From Pseudomonadota bacterium (GTDB lineage: Bacteria > Pseudomonadota > Alphaproteobacteria > Sphingomonadales > Sphingomonadaceae): a stretch of 37,662 bases of DNA. Location: the NCBI GenBank assembly GCA_018240895.1, contig JAFEEX010000024.1:1-37662 (forward strand). Reading direction: 5' to 3'. The notes below the pieces were generated by a model. It was not told the origin of the DNA and searched no databases. It was given only the letters and a program-made list of their open reading frames with translations. The position numbers and the translations under genes are program-made. Below, piece by piece: positions 24,501 to 31,896 of this stretch; the first letter of the stretch is position 1; each line of letters starts with the position of its first letter.

Positions 24501-25785
24501 CGTTTGTGTCGTAGGTCTGGGCTACATTGGCCTGCCCACAGCCGCTGTTGTGGCGCGCGCGGGCTGCAAGGTTCACGGGCTCGACGTGACGCAAAGCGTG
24601 GTTGACACCATCAACCGCGGCGAAATCCATATCGAGGAAGTCGATCTTGACGGCCTGGTTCAGGGCGTGGTCGCGCGCGGCCTGCTGCACGCCTCTGTCG
24701 AGATCGCCCCGGCTGACGTTTTCGTGATCGCCGTGCCTACCCCGTTTGACAAGGATCACGCGCCCGACATTTCCTATGTCCTCGCGGCCGGAGAAGCAGT
24801 CGCCGGGGTGCTCAAGACCGGCGACACCGTCATCCTCGAATCGACCAGCCCGGTCGGCACCACCGAAAAGCTGCGCGATCTGATTGCCGCGCGCCGTCCT
24901 GATCTGAAATGCCCCGGTCTTACCTCTGAAACCCCGGATATTTCGATCGCCTATTGTCCGGAGCGGGTGCTGCCCGGCAAGATCCTGGAAGAATTGACCA
25001 ACAACGATCGCTCGATCGGCGGCATCACCCCGCGCTGCGCGAGAAAGGCGCTGGCCTTTTACAAGCGGTTCGTGCGCGGAACCTGCGTCACCACCGATGC
25101 CCGCAGCGCGGAAATGACCAAGCTGGTCGAAAACGCCTACCGCGATGTCAACATCGCCTTCGCCAACGAATTGTCGATGGTCGCGGACCGCATGGGGCTT
25201 GACGTGTGGGAGGTGATCCGCCTTGCCAACCGCCACCCGCGCGTCAACATCCTGACCCCCGGTCCGGGCGTTGGCGGGCACTGCATCGCGGTCGATCCGT
25301 GGTTCATCGTCCACGGCGCGCCAGAAGAAACGCCGCTGATCCGCACCGCGCGCGGGGTCAATGATGGCAAGATACACCACGTCGTCGCCCGCGCCGAAGC
25401 GCTGATCGATGCTCACCCGCAGGCCCGCGTCGCCTGTCTGGGCCTGGCCTTCAAGGCCAACATCGATGATTTCCGCGAAAGCCCGGCCCGCGCCGTTGCC
25501 GCGCGGCTGGCGCACAAATATGGCGCGCGGATCAGGCTGGTCGAACCCTTTGCCGGCACCCTTCCCCGCGAATTCGACGGCACCGGGGCGGAGCTGATCG
25601 ACATCGATACCGCGCTGGAAAGCTGCGACGTGCTGATCGTGCTGGTCGATCATGACCAGTTCAAGGCTGTGCCGCTGGCCGAACGCGCGGCCAAGGCGGT
25701 CTATGACACCCGCGGCATCTGGCTCGATCAGCCCAGGGCGGCAGGCACCGTCCCAGGCCAGAAAGACCTCAAGCTGGCAAGCTGA
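24478..25785 (+). CDS. wecC: UDP-N-acetyl-D-mannosamine dehydrogenase
   Basis: 435-residue NAD-dependent dehydrogenase oxidising UDP-ManNAc to UDP-ManNAcA, the acidic sugar donor for enterobacterial-type common antigens and capsules. The N-terminal Rossmann motif is VVGLGYIGLPTAAVVA. The catalytic cysteine lies in GVGGHCIAVDPWFI, and KLVENAYRDVNIAFANEL is a strong WecC/UDP-glucose dehydrogenase family marker. The true start is the ATG at 24478, with GGAG upstream, rather than the longer open frame that begins inside wecB. Overlap with wecB by 23 bases indicates coupling. Together they make UDP-ManNAcA. Confidence 0.93.
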   Translation: MKSDVKPDVCVVGLGYIGLPTAAVVARAGCKVHGLDVTQSVVDTINRGEIHIEEVDLDGLVQGVVARGLLHASVEIAPADVFVIAVPTPFDKDHAPDISYVLAAGEAVAGVLKTGDTVILESTSPVGTTEKLRDLIAARRPDLKCPGLTSETPDISIAYCPERVLPGKILEELTNNDRSIGGITPRCARKALAFYKRFVRGTCVTTDARSAEMTKLVENAYRDVNIAFANELSMVADRMGLDVWEVIRLANRHPRVNILTPGPGVGGHCIAVDPWFIVHGAPEETPLIRTARGVNDGKIHHVVARAEALIDAHPQARVACLGLAFKANIDDFRESPARAVAARLAHKYGARIRLVEPFAGTLPREFDGTGAELIDIDTALESCDVLIVLVDHDQFKAVPLAERAAKAVYDTRGIWLDQPRAAGTVPGQKDLKLAS

Positions 25786-25790
25786 GCGGC

Positions 25791-26180
25791 GTGAAAATGG
25801 CCGTCACCTGGATCGCGGCAGCGTTTGTCGGGCTGTGCCTGTTCCTGATGGCGCGGCCCGACTGGATACGCCTTCAGACCATGAGCCGCAGGGTTACCGC
25901 CAGGGTGACCGGTCACCGTTCGCAAATTCACAACAACGTGCGGTCCTACGCCGCGATCTATGCCTTCGATGCCGAAGGACAGCGGCACGAGGTCACCGAC
26001 CAGGTCTATGGCGGGCGCGAATATCCACCGGTCGGAACCCAGGTGACGCTGTCCTATCCGGTCGGCCGCCCCGACCTTGCCCGTCCGCCGCGCCCGCTGA
26101 TGTGGCTGCTGGTCTATGGCGCGCTGCTGACGATGCTCGCCTTGCTCATCGCCAGGCTGATGGGCCGGCTGCCGTCCTGA
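25791..26180 (+). CDS. Small membrane protein, DUF3592-like
   Basis: Protein of about 129 residues with a hydrophobic helix at each end (VTWIAAAFVGLCLFLMA and LMWLLVYGALLTMLALLIA) and a soluble domain of roughly 65 residues between them. The central part (ARVTGHRSQ, AIYAFDAEGQRHEV, PPVGTQVTLSYPVGRPD) resembles the DUF3592 family, small bacterial membrane proteins of unknown function. Two starts are possible, GTG at 25791 and ATG at 25797; neither has a strong ribosome-binding site. The gene starts 5 bases after the wecC stop, so it is likely the last gene of that transcript, and it converges with hddA. Confidence 0.7.
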   Translation: MKMAVTWIAAAFVGLCLFLMARPDWIRLQTMSRRVTARVTGHRSQIHNNVRSYAAIYAFDAEGQRHEVTDQVYGGREYPPVGTQVTLSYPVGRPDLARPPRPLMWLLVYGALLTMLALLIARLMGRLPS

Positions 26181-26286
26181 CGCTCGCCCGGCGGGGTTTG
26201 CCAGATAATCGCCGGTTGACGGTCCGAAGCGAGGCGCCCAACCAATTCAACGCCGCCATCCGGAAACAAGTCGAAGTGCAGCCCGG

Positions 26287-27261
26287 TCAATCCGCGTAGA
26301 TGATCGACGCACCGGCGGTATCGATCTCAACATCGTGGACATGAAACTCCTTCAATGCTTCCATCACCGCCGCCCGCGCATCACCCGGCGCATAGGTCAG
26401 CAAAAAGCCCGCACCGCCCGCACCCAGAAGCTTGCCGCCGGTTGCGCCCGCCGCCCGCGCGCGCTCATAGGCATTGTCGATCAGCGGATTGGAAACGTCA
26501 GGCGCCAGACGGCGCTTGCGCTCCCAACCGTCATGCAGATAGCCGCCGATGACATCGACATCGCGGCAGATATCGTGCCGCAGTGCGCGGGCCTGAAGCG
26601 CCATCTGTTTAAGGTTTTCGATTACCTGCAGGTCCGAAGCTGAATTGCGTGACTGGGTTTCAAGCAGCGCGCTGGCCGAGCGGGTGCCGCCCAGATAAAA
26701 CAGCAGCAGCCCCCGCTCAAGCCGGCGCCGATCTGCCGCAGAAATTGGAACCGCAGCATGATTGACGCTGCCATCGGGGCTGAATTCAATCAGATTCATG
26801 CCGCCCAGCGCACAACCGTACTGATCCTGCTTGCCGATCGGTTCACCCAATTTGTCGAGTTCCACCTCGCAAGCCAACTCTGCCAGCCGCCAATTGGGAA
26901 TATACAGTCCCTTGTAAGCGTGACACAGATTGATCAGTCCAACCGTAAAGGCGCTGGAAGACCCCATGCCTGTTCCCGCCGGAACATCGGCACTGGAATT
27001 GAAATCAACACCCTTAATATCATAGTCCGAAAATACTTGTCGAATAATACGATGACGAATCGCTTCGCACGAATCAACATTTTCAATGTCAGAATATTTT
27101 AGAATAAATCCATCATCCTCAAAATATTTATGCATTGAAAGATAGATGTATTTTTTTATGGAAATACTGACAACGGCACCGCCGTGCTGCCGATAGAATG
27201 ACGGCAAATCCGATCCCCCACCGACGAAGCTGACTCGCAGAGGCGTGCGCGAAATAATCAT
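26287..27261 (-). CDS. hddA: GHMP-family D-glycero-alpha-D-manno-heptose 7-phosphate kinase
   Basis: 324-residue GHMP kinase. The N-terminus MIISRTPLRVSFVGGGSD and the ATP-binding loop PAGTGMGSSSAFTVGLI are the hallmarks of the HddA (D-glycero-alpha-D-manno-heptose 7-phosphate 1-kinase) group, and GKLLGAGGAGFLL near the C-terminus is the third GHMP motif. It phosphorylates C1 to give the 1,7-bisphosphate. The ATG overlaps the stop of the fused HddC-GmhB gene (ATGA at 27258-27261), giving tight coupling. The 5' part is strikingly AT-rich: 27001-27180 is about 32 percent G+C by count, against clearly GC-rich neighbours, suggesting this segment came from elsewhere. It is the last gene of the heptose operon. 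Confidence 0.85.
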   Translation of the reverse strand: MIISRTPLRVSFVGGGSDLPSFYRQHGGAVVSISIKKYIYLSMHKYFEDDGFILKYSDIENVDSCEAIRHRIIRQVFSDYDIKGVDFNSSADVPAGTGMGSSSAFTVGLINLCHAYKGLYIPNWRLAELACEVELDKLGEPIGKQDQYGCALGGMNLIEFSPDGSVNHAAVPISAADRRRLERGLLLFYLGGTRSASALLETQSRNSASDLQVIENLKQMALQARALRHDICRDVDVIGGYLHDGWERKRRLAPDVSNPLIDNAYERARAAGATGGKLLGAGGAGFLLTYAPGDARAAVMEALKEFHVHDVEIDTAGASIIYAD

Positions 27262-28556
27262 AGCCGTCCCTCCATGATCGCGGTGATCGCGGTGGCCAGA
27301 TCGGGCATGATTGCATCCGCCGCGATGGCGAAAGTATCGTGATCGCTGCCAGCGAACCCGGTTTCGACCAGAATGGTACGGGTGCCCGCGCGCCTGCCAG
27401 CTTCGATATCACAATAACGATCGCCGATCATCCAGGATCGCGAAAGGTCAATGTTGTGAAACTGCGCCGCATCAAGAAGCATCCCCGGTGCCGGTTTGCG
27501 GCAAGCGCAGACAATCTTGAGTTCAGGGATTTCATCCATCCAGCCGCTTTCGGGGTGGTGCGGGCATATCCGCAGATCATCAAGGTAGGCCCCCGCCGCT
27601 TCGGCCAGTTGATGATCGATCTCGCCGCCTATCGCACCCAGGCCGCGCCACGTTAGTTGACCCTTGGCAATGAAGGGCTGATTGGTCACGCAGATTACCG
27701 GTATGCCGGCCTGATTCAACATTCTGATTGCTTGGGCAGAGCCGGGTATCAACGCCACATCCTGCGGGGTCAGAATTCCGCCACGTTCTTCATTCACCAC
27801 ACCATCGCGATCAACAAAGACCACTGGCTTGGCATTGAGGTGGCTCAACCGTGCCACCCGACCTTCGCGCAGATGACTTGCGGCGCGTTCGAGCCGTGCC
27901 GGCGTTCCCACGTCCTTGGCATATTCGGCACTGCGGTAGCCATGGACCGATGCTTCACGGCACAGCCTGGGGAATACATCGTGCCCCCAATCGCAGGCCC
28001 CGACGGGCGGAATGAAATCCAGCACCGCCGGATTCAGGTAATAGATCGCCGCACTGACCAGATTGGAATACCGCGCGCCCGGCGGATGCGGCTTGGCATG
28101 GAACGCAACGATCCGGTCCGTCTGATCGATTTCGACCAGATCGCTATCCTCTGGATGGTCGTTGGGATGAACAAACAGTGTACCCGCCCCGCCCTTCTCA
28201 CGGCCGAACTCGGCAAAGGCGGCAAGATCGACATCATGCAGAATGTCGCCATAGAGTACGATGAACGGCGCATTCAGGGCATCGCGGATTTGCCGGAAGC
28301 ATCCCGCGCTGCCCAGCGGTTCCGCTTCGACCACGTGCTCAATGGTGACGTTCCAGCGTGCGCCGCTACCGAAATGGTCGCAAATATGACCGGCCCCATG
28401 CCCGGCCAGAAAAATGAAATCGTCAAAACCTTGCACTGCCGCCTGCCCGACCAACCTTTCCAGCAAGGGAATGCCATCAACCGGCACCATCGGCTTGGGC
28501 AAATCGCCCAGACCCAGCCGGGTTCCCTTGCCGCCGCAAAGAATGACAATTTTCAC
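27258..28556 (-). CDS. Fused heptose-1-phosphate guanylyltransferase and heptose-bisphosphate phosphatase (HddC-GmhB)
   Basis: 432-residue two-domain protein. The N-terminal half (about 1-235) is a nucleotidyltransferase with GGKGTRLG at 8-15, LPKPM at 19-23 and YGDILHDVDL, consistent with HddC, which makes GDP-D-glycero-alpha-D-manno-heptose. The C-terminal half (about 245-432) is a HAD phosphatase: the nucleophile is in FVDRDGVVNEE, and the zinc-binding set CPHHPE ... CACRKPAPGML is the GmhB hallmark, so it removes the C7 phosphate. The two are separate genes in many bacteria. Start and stop overlap the neighbouring genes (28553-28556 and 27258-27261). Guanylyl specificity is inferred from hddA in the operon; an adenylyl or other nucleotide use cannot be excluded. 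Confidence 0.82.
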   Translation of the reverse strand: MKIVILCGGKGTRLGLGDLPKPMVPVDGIPLLERLVGQAAVQGFDDFIFLAGHGAGHICDHFGSGARWNVTIEHVVEAEPLGSAGCFRQIRDALNAPFIVLYGDILHDVDLAAFAEFGREKGGAGTLFVHPNDHPEDSDLVEIDQTDRIVAFHAKPHPPGARYSNLVSAAIYYLNPAVLDFIPPVGACDWGHDVFPRLCREASVHGYRSAEYAKDVGTPARLERAASHLREGRVARLSHLNAKPVVFVDRDGVVNEERGGILTPQDVALIPGSAQAIRMLNQAGIPVICVTNQPFIAKGQLTWRGLGAIGGEIDHQLAEAAGAYLDDLRICPHHPESGWMDEIPELKIVCACRKPAPGMLLDAAQFHNIDLSRSWMIGDRYCDIEAGRRAGTRTILVETGFAGSDHDTFAIAADAIMPDLATAITAIMEGRL

Positions 28557-29494
28557 AGTGATTCGGCCCAGATCGCCCTTGCAGCCCTGCGCACAGCCTC
28601 GTCCGAAGTCATGCTTGCTCGCCAGCCCAACCGAGTCAGCTTCGATATGTCATAGGCGAATTGAGGCACGTCACCGATCCAGCCACGATCGCCACCGGTA
28701 TAGACGATAGGGGCATCGATGCCCCCCTCTTCAAGGACAAAGCGCGCAATATCCGCCACCGTGGTCGTCGTTTCCACTCCAACGTTGTAGATGTTGGTGG
28801 GTTCGTCACACCTTGTGAACACCGTCATTATGGCATCGACCAGGTCCGACACGAACAGATAGGGTTTGACCTGCTTGCCGTTGCCAAGAACCTTGAGCGC
28901 AGTGCGGTCGGCAATCAATCTGTGCACAAAATCGAACACCGCTCCGTGCGTTGCGCGTCCGCCAACCACGTTGGGGAAACGCGTGATCCAGCTTTGGATT
29001 CCATAGTTTTCCCCGAAGGATGATATGAATGCCTCCGAAGCCAGCTTACCAGCGCCGTAGTGCGAAATCGGGCTGAGCGGCCCATGATCCTCCGCGACCA
29101 GCCCCCCTGCCTCACCATAGATGGCCGACGTCGAGGCGAAGACGAGCTTTTTGATATTCGCCCCGCGCATCGCCTCAAGCACCCTGAACGTCGTCAGGAA
29201 GGTCCGGTCGAAATCGATCGATGGTGCCGCATGCGATCGCGCGATGTCAGAATTGGCGGCCATATGGAACACGCAGTCAAACCCGCCCCCGGCAACCAGG
29301 GGCGCAAACACTGTGTCGTCAAGGATTTCACCGATTACCAGCCGAAATCTGGCATCGCCTTCAAGATGGGCAAGGTTTGCCTTGCGCCCCAGCGACAGAT
29401 TATCGATCGCCACAACCTCATGCCCGGCGGCAAGCAAGGTATCGCACAAATGGCTGCCGATGAAACCGGCGCCCCCCGTTATCAGAATTTTCAC
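28553..29494 (-). CDS. NAD-dependent epimerase/dehydratase (SDR) of the heptose operon
   Basis: 313-residue extended SDR protein with [11 protein letters not shown] at the N-terminus, the Tyr/Lys pair in [13 protein letters not shown], and the sugar-nucleotide epimerase blocks [10 protein letters not shown] and [16 protein letters not shown]. It has the general fold of UDP-glucose 4-epimerase or GDP-sugar dehydratase/epimerase. Its place between gmhA and the HddC-GmhB gene suggests it acts on a nucleotide heptose, for example epimerising or dehydrating GDP-heptose, but the specificity cannot be read. Its stop overlaps the start of the fused gene by 4 bases. The gap to gmhA is 47 bases. Confidence 0.82.
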   Translation of the reverse strand: MKILITGGAGFIGSHLCDTLLAAGHEVVAIDNLSLGRKANLAHLEGDARFRLVIGEILDDTVFAPLVAGGGFDCVFHMAANSDIARSHAAPSIDFDRTFLTTFRVLEAMRGANIKKLVFASTSAIYGEAGGLVAEDHGPLSPISHYGAGKLASEAFISSFGENYGIQSWITRFPNVVGGRATHGAVFDFVHRLIADRTALKVLGNGKQVKPYLFVSDLVDAIMTVFTRCDEPTNIYNVGVETTTTVADIARFVLEEGGIDAPIVYTGGDRGWIGDVPQFAYDISKLTRLGWRASMTSDEAVRRAARAIWAESL

Positions 29495-29541
29495 GCTGCT
29501 TCCTTGGTTCTGCGTTTTACTCGTTGTCGTAGAAGGGCCTG

Positions 29542-30129
29542 TCAGACGGCATTTGCATCACGCCGTGCAGCAATGAATTGGGCGATGATATGCATCACCG
29601 CCTGATGTGCGTCTTCGACAATGCCATAATTGTCGGCGGCGACATGGATCGCTGCATCCGCCATCTCGGCCAGTCGCCCACCCGAAAAGCCTGACATACC
29701 GACCACGAAAACCCCAGCGGCCTGGGCGGCTGCCGCTGCATTGACAATATTTGCGCTGTTTCCCGAGGAGGAAATGGCGATCAGAACATCGCCCCGCTCG
29801 CCGAAGAAATCGAGTTGGGTCGCAAAGACCTTTTCAAATCCGTAGTCATTCGCGATCGCCGAATAGAGCGCCACGTTCGATACAAGCGAATGAGTCCGGA
29901 TTACCGGATGGCCGATCGCATGTGTGCCTTTTGTAAGGTCGCAGCACAGGTGGTCTGCAATCGCGGCCGAGCCGCCATTGCCGGCAACGTAGATGCGCGC
30001 GCCCCCGTTCGCTGCCTTTTCGATCTCTATGCAGGCCTGTTCGAGTGCGGCATCGCTGACGCTGCGCAGGGCGGTGGCAAGCTGCGCCGCATAGTCGTTG
30101 CGATAGGAAACGATCGAACTGGCATCCAT
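29542..30129 (-). CDS. gmhA: Sedoheptulose 7-phosphate isomerase (phosphoheptose isomerase)
   Basis: 195-residue SIS-domain enzyme that converts sedoheptulose 7-phosphate to D-glycero-D-manno-heptose 7-phosphate, the entry step of heptose synthesis. The SIS core is [20 protein letters not shown], with [39 protein letters not shown] and [13 protein letters not shown] downstream. The start [13 protein letters not shown] at 30129 gives the usual family length; the open frame continues 42 codons upstream with unlike sequence. No strong ribosome-binding site is seen. It heads the heptose sub-operon gmhA - epimerase - hddC/gmhB - hddA. Confidence 0.9.
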   Translation of the reverse strand: MDASSIVSYRNDYAAQLATALRSVSDAALEQACIEIEKAANGGARIYVAGNGGSAAIADHLCCDLTKGTHAIGHPVIRTHSLVSNVALYSAIANDYGFEKVFATQLDFFGERGDVLIAISSSGNSANIVNAAAAAQAAGVFVVGMSGFSGGRLAEMADAAIHVAADNYGIVEDAHQAVMHIIAQFIAARRDANAV

Positions 30130-30269
30130 AATCCGGTTGCGATGTCTTGGGTCCTGCAAGGTTGGAATCCTTTTTGTAGCTTGCTGCGCGTGCCGGTTTT
30201 GCTTCCTAACGCCAGGGTTGGAGCGAACGAAGACGCGCGAAAAACGGTCACACAAATCTCTATCAAGCG

Positions 30270-31133
30270 TTACCTTTGACGCCCTTCTTCCACACCGTGC
30301 CGAATATAGTGATCCAGCGGATCTAGCCCGCTTTGCGCCACATCTGGATACCGCTGGAGGTAAGAGTGGGCATCAAAAAGCCCGGCATCCGCAAGATTTT
30401 GTGCAAGGCGCCGGTCCTGCTGCTGCCGCGACAACAGATACCATCGCCGCGATCGTTGCATTTCCATTGCAACAACCCGCAGCCAGCCGATCAGATCGGC
30501 CTGGCCACGGTACCGCTGGCCATGCTGCACAACTTCGGCCTGCAGTCCGGCAAGCGAAGCATCGCCCTGCGCAATCCGGGTCGCGGCAGCCGCATTGTCT
30601 GATCGCAATTTGGCAACCACCCCGCGAAGTTCGCCCATGGCGGACTGTTCGTGCGCAAGCGCGACATAGGCCTGCTCCCGCAAAGCCCGCTCGTTCACGA
30701 TGTCATCGTGCAGGCCCTCCAACTCGCGTTTCATCACCTGCACCGCATCCGCCAACCGTTCACGCTCAGCCGCATGGACGCCATTTTCGCGCACGAGTTT
30801 GGCATTCTCCAGGGCAGCCTTGCGCAGGCTTTCTTCCGCCACGCGCCGTTCCCCCGCCAGGCGGAATACCCAGCCGTTGGCATCTTCAAGCTTGGCTTCG
30901 AGCAAGGCCGTATCTTGCACGGGTTCCCGCGCACGAAGTTCGGCCCTCGTTTGCTCGATTTCCTCGGCCCGCTGTAGCAGGGTGCTTTCCAGAATGCTTA
31001 TCTTGTCCCGCAAAGCCTGCACCTGAGCTTTCAGCAGAAGATTCTCGTCCTCAGCGGCGGCAACCGAATTGACCTCGTCCTGCAATTGACGGGTGCCGGT
31101 CACCTCTTTTCGAGACGAAGAAGAAGCAGACAT
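30270..31133 (-). CDS. Coiled-coil protein with C-terminal glycan-cluster tag
   Basis: 287-residue protein of unknown function. Residues about 15-210 are Glu/Ala/Arg/Leu-rich with heptad-like spacing and look like a long coiled coil. The last 36 residues form a distinct conserved tail starting LFDAHSYL and ending DPLDHYIRHGVEEGRQR. The same kind of tail ends the methyltransferase/coiled-coil protein at 31897-33360 (19 of 36 identical, no gaps). Tails of the form DV...G.DPL.HY...G..EGR occur in glycosyltransferase and surface-polysaccharide proteins (from memory). There is no signal peptide. The ATG has GAGGTGAG upstream, overlapping the stop of a tiny upstream frame (31140-31184). It precedes gmhA by 140 bases. 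Confidence 0.75.
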   Translation of the reverse strand: MSASSSSRKEVTGTRQLQDEVNSVAAAEDENLLLKAQVQALRDKISILESTLLQRAEEIEQTRAELRAREPVQDTALLEAKLEDANGWVFRLAGERRVAEESLRKAALENAKLVRENGVHAAERERLADAVQVMKRELEGLHDDIVNERALREQAYVALAHEQSAMGELRGVVAKLRSDNAAAATRIAQGDASLAGLQAEVVQHGQRYRGQADLIGWLRVVAMEMQRSRRWYLLSRQQQDRRLAQNLADAGLFDAHSYLQRYPDVAQSGLDPLDHYIRHGVEEGRQR

Positions 31134-31139
31134 CGTGAC

Positions 31140-31184
31140 TCACCTCGACCGGTCAGACAGGGTTCTTGAATCGGTCATATCCAT
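31140..31184 (-). CDS. Possible upstream open reading frame of the coiled-coil gene
   Basis: 14-codon frame (MDMTDSRTLSDRSR) with TTGGAG 6 bases before its ATG. It is in the same frame as the gene below and is separated from it by a TGA at 31140-31142, which lies inside the ribosome-binding site of the main start at 31133. It might couple or dampen translation of the main gene. It may also be chance. Confidence 0.3.
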   Translation of the reverse strand: MDMTDSRTLSDRSR

Positions 31185-31508
31185 TTTACGCTCCAATTTC
31201 GTCACACTTCCCGGCTTGCGCTAAAATCACGTATCGTCAGGACCATGCCGCAAACCCGTTGAGTGCTGCCCAACACGGGATTCCCGCAGCTTTGTCAATC
31301 GTTCGTCTTGCCCACCCTTCGAAGCGGCAAAAATGATCGCTTCTTATTTGGCCGGATGGCCTTGTCAGGTTTCAGTGCCGTGACGACCGGTTGGCAACCG
31401 GTTCGCACGGCAAAGCGATGTCAACATCGCCATATCGCTGCCGCATTTCACAAAATCCGCTGTTTGCCGTGCAATTGCAACTATCAATCGTCGGGACCAA
31501 ACACCTAA
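31185..31508. other. Intergenic region with nested inverted repeats, no supported gene
   Basis: No coding frame has a family-like sequence here. Inverted repeats: ACCGGTT (31386-31392) with AACCGGT (31396-31402); GCGATGT (31415-31421) with ACATCGC (31424-31430); and GCACGGCAAA (31405-31414) with TTTGCCGTGC (31463-31472), which encloses the previous one. Two TTGACA hexamers read on the minus strand (31298 to 31293 and 31424 to 31419), but neither has a good -10 at 17 bases. It probably carries the promoter of the downstream minus-strand genes. The IS remnant begins at its right end. Confidence 0.45.
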
Positions 31509-31874
31509 GAGCCTGATTCAAAATTATTCTTCGCAACTTCATAGCCTTGCGATGCGGCGGGCAAAGAGCTGGATCGAGGCGATGAACAGCCATGCGGTAG
31601 CCGAGGCGATGGTTTGCTCGAAGTCCTTGGCGAGGCGTCGGTTTCGATTCAGCCATGCCAGCGTCCGCTCTACGACCCAACGGCGTGGAAGGACCACGAA
31701 ACCCTTGGCGGTATCGGACCGTTTGACGATCTCGAAGGTCCATTTGCCGATCCGCCGCAGTGCCTGTCGGAGTTTGTCGCCAGCATAGTCTTCGCAAAAC
31801 CACCTGAATCAACGACTTGGGCTGGCGTCAAGTTAACCCGCTGATACCACTCAACTTAGTTTCGGATCAGGTTC
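31509..31874. mobile_element. IS5-family insertion sequence remnant, internally deleted
   Basis: Imperfect terminal inverted repeats: GAGCCTGATTCAAAA at 31509-31523, and on the opposite strand GAACCTGATCCGAAA ending at 31874 (12 of 15 identical). Both ends are flanked by TAA (31506-31508 and 31875-31877), a 3-base target duplication of the TNA type used by the IS1031 group of the IS5 family. Only 366 bases remain, far short of the usual 0.8-1 kb, and only the transposase C-terminus is left. Confidence 0.78.
31539..31793 (-). pseudogene. IS5-family transposase, C-terminal fragment
   Basis: About 84 codons in one uninterrupted frame to a TGA at 31539-31541. The fragment reads [18 protein letters not shown], then [20 protein letters not shown] and [17 protein letters not shown], and ends FARRIARL. 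This is the typical C-terminal end of IS5-family (IS1031/IS427-like) transposases, with the catalytic-region glutamate in VVERT and the following R/K residues. The N-terminal two thirds, including the DDE aspartates, are missing, so it cannot be active. The deletion junction is near 31795-31800, where the frame stops matching the family. Confidence 0.85.
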
Positions 31875-31896
31875 TAAGGTTAGGGACCTATTGACC

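Noticed and set aside
26188-26215. CCGGCG...CGCCGG inverted repeat as a terminator after the DUF3592-like gene
   Set aside because: The stem is only 6 bp with a 16-base loop and no T-run; too weak to call in GC-rich DNA.
31413-31424. TTGACA hexamer on the minus strand as a promoter for the coiled-coil gene
   Set aside because: The hexamer at 17-base spacing is CCGGTT, not a -10; the similar site at 31298-31293 also lacks a good -10.
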